Below are positions 11,627-23,294 of a DNA stretch of 64,000 nucleotides, in pieces (positions within the stretch are counted from its first letter, which is position 1; each line of letters opens with the position of its first letter). Where the stretch lies: positions 344,589,457-344,653,456 of the forward strand of contig OY856412.1 of the NCBI GenBank assembly GCA_963693085.1, given 5' to 3'. Origin of the DNA: Alisma plantago-aquatica (lineage: Eukaryota > Streptophyta > Magnoliopsida > Alismatales > Alismataceae). The notes beneath the pieces were generated by a model. That model had not been told where the DNA came from. It did not search any database and saw nothing but the letters and a program-made list of their open reading frames with translations. The position numbers and the translations under genes were made by a program.

Positions 11627-11917
11627 TGTAACATTCCAAGATTTGAGGCGTCGGATAACATGATCTTAAAATGAATGATTGGACTACCCATATCACCAAG
11701 GTGCACCTCCTTTTCCAGGAGTCCATCACTAATGAACTCCATAGTTAAGCGTGCTCAACTTGGAGTAGTACTAGGATGGGTGACCAGTCGGGAAGTTGAT
11801 CTTGGCTTGCGCGTCAGGTGGACAAAGTGTGCAGTTCAGGCTAGTGGTGGTTTGTGGGGCCAGTCGTCATTCCTGAAACTCTACTAGAGCCTTGGGCAGT
11901 GGGCACTGGCGTTTACA
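11627..11917 (+). repeat. Cassandra 3' LTR
   Basis: This is 291 bp with canonical ends TGTAAC and TTTACA. Its 5S-like domain spans about 11685-11812, with the A box at 11743-11755 and the C box at 11764-11785. Confidence 0.9.
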
Positions 11918-12961
11918 ACACCTCTATTGGATTATGTCGCAAGGGTTCATCTCCCAGGTGAGCCTCGGGCATTGCACGAGCTCGAGCTGGGTGTTGCTCT
12001 GCTCCAACCCATTACTTCCTGGAGAATAAAAGGGGAAGCCTACGATGCCTATTGCAACTTGTCCCAGCCTTTGGTTTGTGGTACATGATGGTGGACAGTC
12101 CAGACCCAACTCTCCTTCTCTGGCGGATGTACTGGTCTCCGTAGATCCAAAACAACCAGTCCCTGATTCATGTACACCACCTCATCAACGACTTCCTCAA
12201 TCTGATAATCTTAACTACCTAGTAGGCTCTAAGGTTTATCTCTGCTCCTCCACCTCCAGCCTATGGTTGACACGATGGTTGAAGAGGGTAGGGTAGTGAG
12301 GGATCAAAATCTTTGGATTCGAGACTGAAGGGTTAATGTGAGAAGCCTTCGGATCTGGGTAGTCTGTAAAACAAAAACCAGTCTGAGATATCTGGCAATT
12401 AGTTCCTTGATTTGAGGTTTGTGGGCGTCGCTGGGATGGGTTGAGACTACTTCCTCCGTAGAAACAGGAGGTGCGAGACACAGTCTGCATTCTCAAATTA
12501 ATTTAGGAAATTGCAGTCAGATTGGGTCACATTGCCAAGCTTTGAGTTGTTCCCGAGCAAAAGGATGATAACCTAGTGTGACACCAAAAAAACAATTATC
12601 ATAATCTGTATACTAGATGATTAAAATACCAAAGTTTGACCATTTCTATTTCGTTCAATGTCTTCAACTACAATTCATTATATCTAAATATAGGAACCAC
12701 CTATTGTCTTTGAATTTTGGGACACGACTCTTACATTGTATAATCTTCTTAAAAGATTGATACCAAAAGTCATTTATGATCATGTACATAAAGTCTTTAG
12801 TTAAGTAACATTAGGGATAGGCATAGAGACCTTAAAATAAAATTTCTATTAATCACCAAAATATGGTTAAACAAGTCCATAATTTATTTATTTATTTTTG
12901 ATCCTAAAACACTTAATAGTTCATCAATTGAAATTATGATACATCAAGGTCTATCACTAAT
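11918..12961. other. Continuation of the unidentified segment, then AT-rich spacer
   Basis: From 11923 to about 12500 the sequence is GC-richer and continues the block broken at 1930. A frame of about 50 codons runs without a stop near 11928-12083, but no family is recognised. From 12500 to 12961 the DNA is AT-rich and I see no gene, repeat or transposon end in it. Confidence 0.5.
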
Positions 12962-13510
12962 TCATATTATTCGAGGTACTTCATCAAATACTATATGAAA
13001 AATTAAAATTCTAAAATTAGGGTCATCGCAGTCTCGTAAAGCGTCAGGTTTTGTAAAGATAAATAAATGACTTCCTTTCTTTTCTGAGGGGTTTAACATG
13101 GTGTTAAAGTCTCCCATTACAGTCCATGGTTTAGTGATACTGGATGGTATCCTAGGTAAATGCTTCCAGAATAAACATTTAATCTGTGGATTATGGTGTA
13201 CATAAACAAAGGTAATATAATATTTTCCATCTACAGAACAGTGAACAAACTGTCTATGACTTTCAAGGATATGTATCCGTACATGTGCTTCTTGCCAAAG
13301 TATCCAAATTCCGCCTGAGAACCCTCTGGCTTCAACCCTAAAGGAAGAAGTAAAACCCAAAGCAGTTATAATTTGGTCCGCCTGGGTTCCAGAGACTTGT
13401 GGTTCAATAATACAAATAATCTTCGGTTTATATGTAGACATAAGTTCACGAAGATAATCTTGTGTTCCTGAATTTGAGATTCCTCTAACATTCCATACTA
13501 GTGTGTCCAT
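12962..13510 (-). pseudogene. LINE ORF2 N terminus, AP-endonuclease domain
   Basis: The frame opens with the signature LVWNVRGISN, typical of plant L1 ORF2, from the ATG at 13510. It continues with a Glu-Pro-Gln (E-P-Q) catalytic-region motif and a VMGDFN segment holding the Asp/Asn of the active site, so about the first 130 residues of the endonuclease are present. After the SEKKG region similarity fades and the frame stops at 12962. The endonuclease nicks target DNA to prime reverse transcription; the RT domain is missing here. Confidence 0.82.
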
Positions 13511-15378
13511 CCGCAGATTGAGTTTGTGATTCGACACCAATTATTTCAACATCCTTTACACTTGTTTGGAGTCGTTTTGCATGACTCCTGGTTAGGTATG
13601 GAGATTCCTTCATCTTACCTGAAGAATTTATGGTGGTGGGGACCTGTATTATCCGAGTAGGATAATGAATTCGTTTGTGTGTCATCTTTATTCGGAATAG
13701 TTACCTGTGGAGAATCGGGTAAAGTTTCAGGTAATACCAGCATGTCCGAAACAGTTTCTGGAATCAAAGTAGTGTCATCCTGATGGATGATTACTTCATC
13801 TATCCCCGGGTTAACAGCCATATGACGTGATTTTTGTAACAACACAGATTCCGTGTGTCTAACATGTGCTACTTCAGGAATGTGACTTATAGATACATCC
13901 TTATTAGATGAAGCAACTTTATTACTAACCGGGTCTTCAACTACTTGCTTCCTCTAACAAGTCCAGAGCTTAGGAGCTCTCATATTAGCAGTTGGAGACA
14001 TAGAAGAGGCAGGTTGTCCCGGATCTGTTCTGGTATCATCCTCAATCATAGCATCGTTTTGATTCAAGACGTCAAAACGGTTTGTTTTCAACTTGCCCGG
14101 AGAAGTATGTATCTATTTTTTCTGAATAGTTCGTCAGTCTAGTGGACGGGAGTGAATATTCCTCCCATAGATGGTCTGCCACTGGCCTTCTTCTTCTATC
14201 CATGTCAATCTGGCCTTATCGCCTATTGCAGACGTAGTCAAAGAATGCCGATCATCAGAGTTCAGACATTCACTTTGCGGGTGCCCTAATCTGCCATAGG
14301 AATGACAAAGGATCGGCAGTGCCTCATATTCAATTTGATAAATACTTCCATTAATCATAACAACAGGAGTGACTGGTTTGGTAGTATCAATATCCACTGC
14401 GATTCGTGCAAATCTGCTACATGAACAGTTAATAGTATGATCATCAATACGAAACAATTTGCACAACACTTCTCCAATTCTTTTGAACATGATACGGTTA
14501 TTAAAATGTAGGGGAAGATCCATAACCCTAGCCCATATGACAATCTTTTTAGGAAGGCCTGAGGAAGGAATGAAATCGGGCGACCATCGAGATATTGTGA
14601 GACAACACCCATAGATCGACCAAGGGTTGCCTGTGAGTGCCTTAACATAATCCTATCGATAGTTGAATTGTACTACAAAAGCATTCATATTGAGTTTGTA
14701 GACTTTCCATCGACCAATAGGTTTCCATAATAGTTTTAGACGATCACATAGAGTAAGATAGACAACGCTCCTACCAAGAAATTTAACAGTAACTGAAAAC
14801 TGCCATTGTTGGATCAGTGTTGAGACGACTTCAGGCGCTAACCGAACTTCAGAGATCCCGTTGGCATGGACCAGAAAAATATCTTCTGTATTGAAAAGTG
14901 GTTGTTGTTCAGTATCAAGAAAACCAGGGTTTACCTGATGGGTGTCTGTCAAGGTGTCCCGGAAACTCCTAGGTACCGGTGGTTGTTCAGATCTAGATTC
15001 TGTCGATTCATCCGACTGAAGGTGTTTAGTGCGATACCATGCGTCCATTTTAGGATATGATTGTGAGTATGTTGGACTATCATCACGATCCGCATAATTA
15101 TGCCCTGGTGAGGGTGCATCTAGATCAGATCTTCGCAAACCGCCATAGAAAAGATTAATACCAACGTTCTTGAGTATGGAATTCTCAGGCACGTCTCCGT
15201 CAGTCTCAATAGGGTCTTGACATAATTAACATTCAGAAGTAACAGTCCCATCGCGACACTCTTTAAATTCTATATCATCCATTTCCGATGAAGCAGCGTC
15301 ATCCCCAAGGTACCCTCGTCCTCCCCTACCATGACCATGCCGGCCATGGCTGTCGTGACCGCCTCTGTGCGGAGACAT
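13487..15378 (-). pseudogene. LINE ORF1 (nucleic-acid-binding protein), broken
   Basis: The best start is the ATG at 15378, which opens a Gly/His/Arg-rich N terminus. One frame then runs to about 13615 with in-frame stops near 15229, 14653, 14134 and 13955, and a shift near 13620 carries the C terminus. The region 14900-14650 resembles the DUF4283 domain common in plant L1 ORF1. Near 14290 lies a zinc-knuckle remnant, CHSYGRLGHPQSEC, where the second cysteine has become tyrosine. ORF1 proteins coat LINE RNA. The stops mean it is not functional. Confidence 0.75.
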
Positions 15379-15423
15379 CTCTCCCTCTATTTTCTTTTGG
15401 TGATATCATACATATGATATTCT

Positions 15424-16881
15424 TGTTGACTTGAGAGTTATACGTTGTCCATATTTTGATAATGATTTAACCATTCCATTAATATGTATCTAATATGTTT
15501 GTTTAAGATTGATTTCAAGCTTTAGGTACATGTAAAAGATCAAATTATGCAAGCCCTGTCTTGTCCAAGTTCAAGTCAAAAGCATGCAAGTGTGAAAAAT
15601 CACTCCAAACCACCTTATAATATTTTTGTAATCACTTGTATTGATGATATGACTTGTAACTAGGATGAAATAAAAATAGAGACACTTAATTTCAACGTTT
15701 GGTCACTGTAACACCATTTCAAAAAATTTGTCACAACAACTTTTTCGGTCGAATTTTAATCTCAACCAATTAGTGATGGATTTTTGGAAATGGATCATTT
15801 GGTTGAGTTGCACACTCACAGAATTCGACCAACTGACTCATTGAACTAGATTGATTTTAACTCATCAGTCGAGTTTCTCAAGAAAAACTTGACTAATAAT
15901 TTAAAAATTAGTTGTGTCAGTTAGTGGAACAAAAGAGTTATCTTTATTGAAGCTCGAACAAATGTACTATACAAAAAATGTAGAAAAAGTGATTCCAACT
16001 TTTTGAGAGTTTTACAAACAAGAATAGATCCATTGCAAGTTGTAAAATGACTATATTTCATTCTTAAGTAATGCCACACTCAAAGGAACACACCTAGCTA
16101 TAAATAGGACCTCTTGGAGTTCATTCCAAGGTTGTTCATTCATGTTATCCTTGAACCTTACTATTGTTGAGTATGTTTCAACCCTTTGATCCACTTTCTC
16201 TCTCTCTTTTACAAATCATTTCGTGATTATGAGTGAGTTAGGCATGTTGTAAGAGAGCTACCTCCATGTTTTCTTATAAAGCACCCATTCCTCCCGTCTA
16301 CCCAATCCTCTTTCTCGAATGCAAAGGATGAAGTGATCTTCTTTGAGTGAAGGAGGAGCTTTTGTTCTTATTTAAGGTTTAAGAAGGTGTAAAGATATTC
16401 TCCAGGTGAAGGAAAAAGACAAGGTAGAAGAATCAAGAAGAGTGGGTAATTCCTTGAAGGCCAAAGACTTGATGCAAGTGTGGGTATGTCCTTGGTGATG
16501 AATGAAGACATCTTGATTAAGTGGGTCAGTCCTTGTGTAGGTGAAAGACTCTTATCTTGAATAGGTAAGTCTTTGGTTGTATGGTGGTCTCCTGGTATCT
16601 CTTATGATGGAATATAAGTATACATGGGTTGCAAATTCCTAGAGGTTGACCTCTCTAGATAGTGGATTGACATATCTTGGTTTGGAGATTGAAACCACTC
16701 GAACAACCTTGTCTATGTGCATGTTTCAATCTCTCTCGTCCTTTCTATGCTTTCTTAGATATGACTTCAAATTTTTCTTAAGTATATTCTTTGAATTTAT
16801 ATAATTTGAAGTTCCAACTATTCTTGTGAGAATTTTGAAGCTCTATTTGCCCCTCCCCCCTCTAGAGACATAGATCCAACA
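15424..16881 (+). repeat. 5' LTR of the SIRE-type element
   Basis: About 1,458 bp, starting TGTTGACTTG and ending GATCCAACA. The start is inferred from the TGTTG/CAACA pairing because there is no partner LTR. It contains loosely repeated TCGACC/GGTCGA words (15740-15900) upstream of a TATA box at about 16099. Confidence 0.65.
16098..16108 (+). promoter_or_regulatory. LTR TATA box
   Basis: CTATAAATAGG lies downstream of the CG-containing repeats and upstream of a pyrimidine-rich leader, a normal position for a retrotransposon core promoter. Confidence 0.65.
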
Positions 16882-16883
16882 AG

Positions 16884-16895
16884 TAATATATGAGC
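16884..16895 (+). other. Degraded primer binding site
   Basis: TAATATATGAGC occupies the place of TGGTATCAGAGC two bases after the LTR end and keeps 9 of 12 positions. The changes are mostly G-to-A or C-to-T. Confidence 0.65.
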
Positions 16896-16984
16896 AAGGA
16901 TCTTGTCCAACAAATCACCCGCGAGATGAGAAGATGGGTGAGAATCTACTTGGTTCCCTCAACCTAGAGGGAGGCTTTTCCATG

Positions 16985-18540
16985 AGGCCATTGATCTTTG
17001 ATGACACAAACTTCCTCTATTAGAAGAGGAAGATGTAGTTCTACATTCAAGAGATGAACTTTGATATGTGGAAGGTGATGATTACACCCTACAAGGAGCC
17101 AACCAGAGCTATGTCAACATGGGATGAATCTTCCCCAAACAATGCCCAGCTTAATGCCAAATCAATTAGCATACTCTATGCATCTCTTACTCCATTTGAG
17201 TTCATCATCAATGGCCTAGCTGTGTTGGGACACACTTTGGATAGAGGAGGAACCAACTCAAAGATCTTGAGGTCTCTTTGAAATATATGGGAGTCAAAGG
17301 TTAATGCCATTGGAGAAGTGAAATGTCTTGGTGACATTCCAACCGAGGAGATTATTAGCAATCTACAAGGTCATGAGCCAAGACTTGACAAGCAAGAAGA
17401 TGTAGCCAATCATGAAGAGTAGGAAGCAAGGAAGATCAAGGATACAACCTTCAATGCTCAAGTGGAAGCCCTCATCCTTCAACAACAACTTGCTTTCCAG
17501 GCCACTCCCTCCTCCTCAAGTGAAGATGATGACCCTAGTGAGCATAAATCCAATTTCACCTAGGGAAAGCACTTCAAAGTAAAGCAATCTTCTTCTTCTA
17601 CTCCAAGGTTCTACAAGTCTGATAAAAAAGGACACTACAAGAGTAAATATCCTAAGGAAAGAAAGTCACACCACAAGAGAAGCTCCAAGAAGGAGGAAGT
17701 GTACAAGAAAGATAGAAAATATAAGAGGAAGGACAAGAAAGAGAGGAGATAGAAAGACGTAGCTGATGCATCTTGGGAAATTTCATCCTCTAGTGGCTCA
17801 AGCTCCAATAAAGATGGAGAGTTCCATCTTGCACTCCAGGCCTCTGCAAGTGAAGTTATTGGCGAGCTAAGTGAAGTAAGTGAGGTAAGATTGCATGAGT
17901 TATCTAAAGAAATTCTTATTGATATGATTGTTACTACTCATTCTTCTTATTCTAAATGTAAATTTTAAAAGAAGAGCTTTGATAAAATCATTGATGACTT
18001 GTATGCTACATTTGAGATCCTTGAGAAAAATGAGACGAAAATTCATCTTGAGAGTATTGATAAATAGAAAGGCCAATTTTTTTTATCTTGATCTCCAATA
18101 CAATGGAGTTGAGGTAGATAATGGTGTCTATCTTAAGAACATGGAATCTCCTAATGAAGTCAACCAAAAGTGCCTAAATGAGCTTGAGACACTTGAAACT
18201 GAAAATGTTGAATTAAGCTTGTTATTGATGCTCGTAGAGATGAGAAGGATGTTTATATCAAAGAAATTCAATTGCTTAAATATGAAAATGCTAGGTTTCT
18301 TGGTCAATTTAATGATTTATCTTCTAGACCTCTTTTTCCTAGTAGTGAAGTTGCTTCTATTTCTCTTAAAAAATATTCCTATTTGACTGAAGCCCTATGT
18401 TTGGAGGCCAACCTTGTTCATGATAGAGATGATTTTGTTAGTTTGTCTTCCATTGTTATATCTCAACTAATGAAAATCATAGACATAGATCCTCTCTACA
18501 TAAATTCCTCAAAGGGAAAAACTCCCTAAATGAAATATTT
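16985..18540 (+). pseudogene. SIRE-type gag, broken
   Basis: The surviving text from 17054 matches the SIRE gag pattern: an N-terminal capsid region containing an NAQLNAKSIS segment, then a Lys-rich linker and a segment at about 17610-17660 in the position of the zinc knuckle. That knuckle reads FYKSDKKGHYKSKYPK, so all three cysteines are replaced while the histidine remains. Later pieces (17830-18530) are acidic, with coiled-coil character, as in the long SIRE gag C terminus. Stops at several points prevent a full product. Confidence 0.72.
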
Positions 18541-18819
18541 GACCATTCCAACAAAGAAAGTGGTACTAATGGTTTGAGATTTGTAAATGGAGCAACTAAG
18601 GGCAAGAATAAGGCCAAAGGTAAGAAAAAAAGTTAGGAAACCTCCTTTTTCATTGGAGTGCCTTCTGGCACTAATAACCCTATAATTTTCTCTCATTGCA
18701 AAAGTGATGATCATTGTTCTACTTATTATCCTTAGAAGCCTAAGAGGACCAACCCGAACATGAAATGGGTCCCTAAGATAACTCCAGATCCCAAAGTTTG
18801 AGCTGGAGACTGACATTGT

Positions 18820-21800
18820 CCTTTCTTATAGGAAAAAGGAAAATGGATTGTTGATAGTGACTGCATTAAGCACATGATAGGTTAAATAACCCATTTCAAC
18901 AACTTCACAAAGAATAAAGTAGGTTCGGTCACTTTCGGGGACAATAACAAAGTTAAGGTAAAAGGTGAGGATGATGTAGGTGAAATGTTGTGCATCAAAA
19001 TCTTCTTTTTGTGGATGTCCTACATCATAATTTAATAAGTGTAAGTTAATTGTGTGATAATGGTTACCTTGTGATATATACTTATTTTGAATGCCTGCTT
19101 CTAGATTCCCTCACTTATCATGTCATATATAAGGGAACAAGAAATGGTAATATTTATGTAATTATGCTTGACTCTATTTAACCTATTGTTGGAAAATTCC
19201 AAGAAGTAAATTTGAATGATATTTCTTTTTGGCATCATCGACTTGGTCATGCCAATATGCATCAATTGAAGTAGTTGAGCAAAAAGGACTTTGTCAAGAG
19301 ACATCCTGAATTGGATTTTGAAAAGGATGAGGAGTGCCAACCTTTTACCCAAAGAAAGCAAACCATGTCCTCCTTCAAATCCAAAAGAGTCCTTAGTACC
19401 AAGAGAGCTCTTGAACTTCTTGATATTGATCTATTTGGACATATGAGAACTCAATCGCTTCATGGTTCCAAGTATTGTCTTGTTATTGTTGATGATTTCT
19501 CTAGATATACTTGGACCATATTTCTCATTTCCAAGAGTGATACGCTTGATGTTTTCCCCAGTTTTTGTAAATGAGTTGAGAAAAAAGTTTGTTGCTAGAT
19601 TGTTTCCATCTGTAGTGATCATGGGGGAGAATTTGAAAATGATCTTTTTGAAAAAAATGAAGATTTTGGATATGCACATAACTACTGTTCACCTCGAACA
19701 CTTACATAAAATGGGGTTGTGGAGAGGAAGAACATGTCACTACAGGAAATGTCTAGGACCGTGCTTTTAGAGTATGACACTCCAAATAACTTGTGGGCCG
19801 TACCTCATGTTTTTGTGCAAAATCGAGTTTTCACACATCCTTCTTTGAAGAAAACCCTTTATGAGATACGACGTGCTAGGAAGCCTTCTGTCGTATGCTT
19901 TCATGTTTTTTAATGTCCTTATGTTGTTATGAATACAAAAGATTATCTCAACAAGTTTGATCCAAAATCAAACAAAGCTTTCTTTATTGGCTATATCACT
20001 ACTGGCAAGGCTTATAGAGTGTTTAATGTCGATCTTGTTAAAGTAGAAGAATATATTAATGTTAAGTTTATTAAGATTAATCCCTTTATTCGCAAAGATA
20101 TTGTTCCAATTGATGATGTTGTAGGTGAGGTGATTCCTATCTTAAAAGAACTCAACATCACCTAAAAGGAAAACGAGGTGGCCACTATAGATGAAGAGAA
20201 AGATGAAGAGAAAATAGATCTATCTCCACATTTTGAAAAGAATCATCCTAAAGATCCAATCTTAGGTGACCCCTTTGAAAGAGTGAGACATGGGCTTCCT
20301 TCAACAAAGAACAAGCCAACAACGCATTCATATCACAACTCTAGCAAAAGAACATCAAAGAAGCTCTTGGAGATTATGAATGGATCCTAGCCATGCAAGA
20401 AGAATTGGAGAAATTTGAGAAGAACAAAGAATGGACTCTAGTTCCTAGACAATGTGATATAAAGATCATTATCACCATGTTGGTTGACCAGAACAAGTTA
20501 GATGAAAGTGGCAAGGTGGTAAGAAACAAAGCAAGGTTAGTGACTCAAGGCTACAATTAATAGAAAGGTATAGATTTTGATGATGAATATGCCCCTATAT
20601 CTAGACTTGAGTCCATTCATATGTTGCTTGCTTTTGCTAGTTATAAAAACTTTATTATTTATAAAATGGATGGTAAAAGTGCATTTTTGAATGGTACAAT
20701 TGAGGAGGAAGTGTATTTTGCACAACCTCTCGGTTTTGGACATCATATTTTACCTAATCATATTTATCTATTACAAGAAGTTCTCTATGAACTCAAACAA
20801 GCACCTCAAAATTGGTATGAGAAATTAAAGAACTTTTTTTAGATCATGGATATATCATGGGCAAAGTGGATTCTACATTGTTTCTCAAACACACTTCTAA
20901 CAATTTTTGTATTGTTCAAATTTATGTTGATGGTATCATTTTTTGTAGAATTGATCTTTATCTTTGCAAGGATTTTAGTAATTTTATACAGAGTGAGTTC
21001 AAGATGAGCCTGATGGGTGAGCTTAAATTCTTCCCTAGCTTTTGAATCAAGCAAACTAAAGATGGAAACTTTTTTAACCAAGGCAAGTACATAAGTGAGC
21101 TACTTGAGTGATTTGGAATGGAGAACACCAAGCCGATAGACACCCCCTTGTCAAACAACATCAAACTTGATAAAGATGAAGAATGTGAGAAAGTGGATGA
21201 GAAGCTATATAGAGATATGATTGGAAGTTTACTTTATTTAACTACCTAATATAATGTTTAGTGTTGACTTGCGCGCTTGCTTTCAACAAAATCCCAAGAA
21301 ATCACATCTTATAGTAGTTAAGAGTAGGGTACCTAGTCAAAACTCCAAACTTTGAAATATGGTATCCCAAGTCAAGGGACTTTAATTTTACATCTTATAG
21401 TGATGTGGCTTACACATGATGCTTGATTGATAGAAAGTACACAAGAGGCACTTACTTCCTCCTAGGACAATTCTTGGTGTCGTGGTTCTCCAAGAAATAG
21501 AGCATGGTGGCTTTGTCAAATATCGAGGATGAATACATTGCAGTTGGGAGTTGTTGTGACCAAGTCCTATGGACGAAGAAAATGCTCTGAGATTTTAACA
21601 TTTATTTTGATGCTCCTCCTATTTATTGTGATAATACTGGTGCAATCAAATATCTTACAATCCTATATTTCATAGTGGAGCCAAGCATATAGAGGTTCAT
21701 CATCATTTTCTTCGTGATCACATTGCCAAAAAGGATATTTATATCACGCATGTGGACATGGAAATTAGTTGGAGGACAATTTTACTAAACCTCTAGCTAG

Positions 21801-21860
21801 AGATCAATTCAATTTTATTAGATCTAAACTTCTCATAATTACTTTGGTTGTATCTAATAT
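18820..21860 (+). pseudogene. SIRE-type pol (protease, integrase, RT, RNase H), broken
   Basis: At 18843 the protease motif reads WIVDSD, where a glycine is expected after Ser. A GAG-preintegrase region with WHHRLGHAN sits near 19230. The integrase core at 19400-19720 keeps a DLFGHM segment and the VDDFSRYTW run. RT spans about 20400-21090, but the catalytic YVDD box (near 20920) reads YVDG. RNase H text with a SWFSKK-like motif is at 21470-21560, and a C-terminal integration-complex tail reaches about 21830. Multiple frameshifts and stops separate these pieces. Confidence 0.78.
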
Positions 21861-21869
21861 GCCTTCTAG

Positions 21870-22470
21870 GTAGTTCCTATATATCATATATGCTTTATTC
21901 ATGTCTTGATCACCCTTGCTTGCTAAAGTGCTAAAATCCCATCATCTTATGCCTTGTTTTTCGCTTGTTTTGGGTACTTTTTGCAAGCATTTATTTCATC
22001 ACTAAATAGTACCCAATGATGAGTGATATGTACCTAAGTATGCCTAAAATGCAAAATGGACTAGAAAAATAAATTTAATTAGAACTCAAATGGCTAGAAA
22101 TTAAAATTTCTATGTTGGTTCAGGTTGATCATCGGTCGAGTTGCCAACTCGACCGATCCATGGCCGAGGGCTTTTATAAAAAGCCATTCGGTCAAGTTTC
22201 CATCCAATAGGATTCGACCAATGGCCGGGCTGGAGCAAACTTAAGTATGGTTCAGCTGACTTTTCTTCCTCTCAACTAGAGAAAAATTGTCTGAGTTCCC
22301 TCTCCAGTTCCCTCTAGCTCTCGATCCTAGCCCCGACCATCCCTTTCCTAGCTCTAGTCTAACCTTGCTTGACCTTCCTAGACCTCTTGCACATATGAAC
22401 TAGGTGTTTGGTCATGTTTTAGTGGTTTTCCCTACCTTTTTGACCTCTCTTTCCTTCTTATCTCGCCTCC
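21870..22470 (+). other. Non-coding stretch between pol and ORF3, promoter-like
   Basis: No coding text is seen between the end of pol and the ATG at 22471. The segment 22120-22230 has GGTCGAG/CTCGACC inverted words and a TATA-like CTTTTATAAAAAG at about 22168-22180, followed by a pyrimidine-rich leader. This arrangement mirrors the LTR promoter and could drive ORF3 separately. Confidence 0.5.
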
Positions 22471-22835
22471 ATGACTTCCAATAAAAGAAAGAGAGCATCC
22501 CCCTCCAGAGCACTATCCTCCTCCTCCAACTATCACCTCATCCTGTTCAATAATGCCTTCTTTGTCTCGAATGAATATCTAATAGGTACAAGGAGCTTAT
22601 TCCTAAGAACCCCTTCCCTTTTGTGTCTTCTTTGAGCATCTCCTGTGTAAACAAAAGGTTATAGACCACGTTGTCGAGTTGTTGTACGACTACCACCTAT
22701 GTATCTTGAGTGTTTAACGCCAGTTCCATAACAACTCCATCACAAACACTAAGGCCGTTCATGAATTCTATGCAAATTTATCATGTAATTACTTCACACT
22801 TGTACATCTTAATGGGTCTTCTAGGTTCTACATCA
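22471..22835 (+). pseudogene. Third ORF of the SIRE-type element, broken
   Basis: From the ATG at 22471 the frame gives a Ser/Lys/Arg-rich N terminus with the segment MTSNKRKRASPS, then shifts frame. The other frame reads on as text including VHEFYANL-like residues. That resembles the plant transposon protein family (PF20167) found as the extra ORF of SIRE/Maximus and some gypsy elements. Its role is unknown, and the env-like label used for it is unproven. The 3' end is lost at the junction near 22835. Confidence 0.55.
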
Positions 22836-23050
22836 TCAGGTTGAAAAACATCATTATTATTGGATGGACTTGGTATGTTCTCTTAAATTTCAGTTGAAGG
22901 ATTAGACACTTATTCCATAGGATTTTCATAGGAAAGATATGATCATAAAATTCAACATTTTTCGATTCAACTATAATATTAGGTTCTATTTTTACATTCG
23001 ACAAAAGGGTACGAACCAGGAGTAAGTAGGAAAACTGTGAAAGATTCAAC
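22836..23050 (-). pseudogene. Fragment of another copia pol (integrase C terminus)
   Basis: On the minus strand, a run including NIIVESKNVEFYDHIFPM matches the segment just after the copia integrase core, where the polyprotein links to RT. The rest of that element is absent. It abuts the end of the SIRE-type ORF3 and a spacer leading to the CACTA element. Confidence 0.65.
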
Positions 23051-23273
23051 CAGATAGAAGGAGTTGAGGCATGTACGATACATTGTCCTTAAGAGTATAT
23101 CTGCGACTCTTGATAGTGAACATCAACGCACTAGACGACTCCGGAAGCTACTCTCCTAGTAACCAACAACGGTTTCCAATGTAAAGTGTATGCACATAAT
23201 CACACCAGTGACCGAACGGAATTGATCGTTCTTCTAGCGAGCAGGAAGGAGATTGAGAGAAAGAAGGAAACCA
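23051..23273. other. Unassigned spacer left of the CACTA element
   Basis: No gene is seen. Its last three bases, CCA, are one copy of the CACTA target duplication, so this sequence originally joined 30547 onward. Confidence 0.6.
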
Positions 23274-23294
23274 CACTAGTACATAACCTGCCTT

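Larger units (their letters stand above)
11082..11917 (+). mobile_element. Cassandra terminal-repeat retrotransposon (TRIM) with 5S rRNA-like LTRs
   Basis: An 836-bp non-coding element with LTRs at 11082-11373 and 11627-11917. Each LTR holds a segment that closely resembles 5S rRNA, including the internal pol III boxes. An initiator-Met primer site lies two bases after the first LTR, and a purine-rich run (AAGTGGGTGAGA) precedes the second. These are the defining traits of Cassandra, a widespread plant TRIM that depends on other elements to move. The flanks TCACC (11077-11081) and ACACC (11918-11922) fit a 5-bp target duplication with one change. It lies only 24 bp beyond the target duplication of the copia element. 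Confidence 0.93.
12962..15378 (-). mobile_element. 5' part of an L1-type LINE
   Basis: On the minus strand an ORF1 with a DUF4283-like region and zinc knuckle is followed by an ORF2 that begins with an AP-endonuclease domain, the plant L1 order. The element has its 5' portion but lacks RT, the C-terminal region and a poly-A tail. LINEs usually lose the 5' end, so a later deletion probably removed the 3' two-thirds. The left border near 12962 is set by loss of homology, and no target duplication was found. Confidence 0.8.
15424..22835 (+). mobile_element. SIRE/Maximus-type copia element, 3' LTR missing
   Basis: The element starts with a long LTR (15424-16881) and a degraded primer site, followed by decayed gag, protease, integrase, RT and RNase H in copia order, then a non-coding promoter-like stretch and a third ORF. 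A gag with a basic C-terminal half and an extra ORF after pol is typical of the SIRE/Maximus lineage. No second copy of the LTR was found. The right border near 22835 is where ORF3 homology gives way to an unrelated copia fragment. Confidence 0.8.

Noticed and set aside
18526..19361. Minus-strand frames opposite the SIRE-type pol
   Set aside because: They are antisense shadows of recognisable plus-strand gag and protease text.
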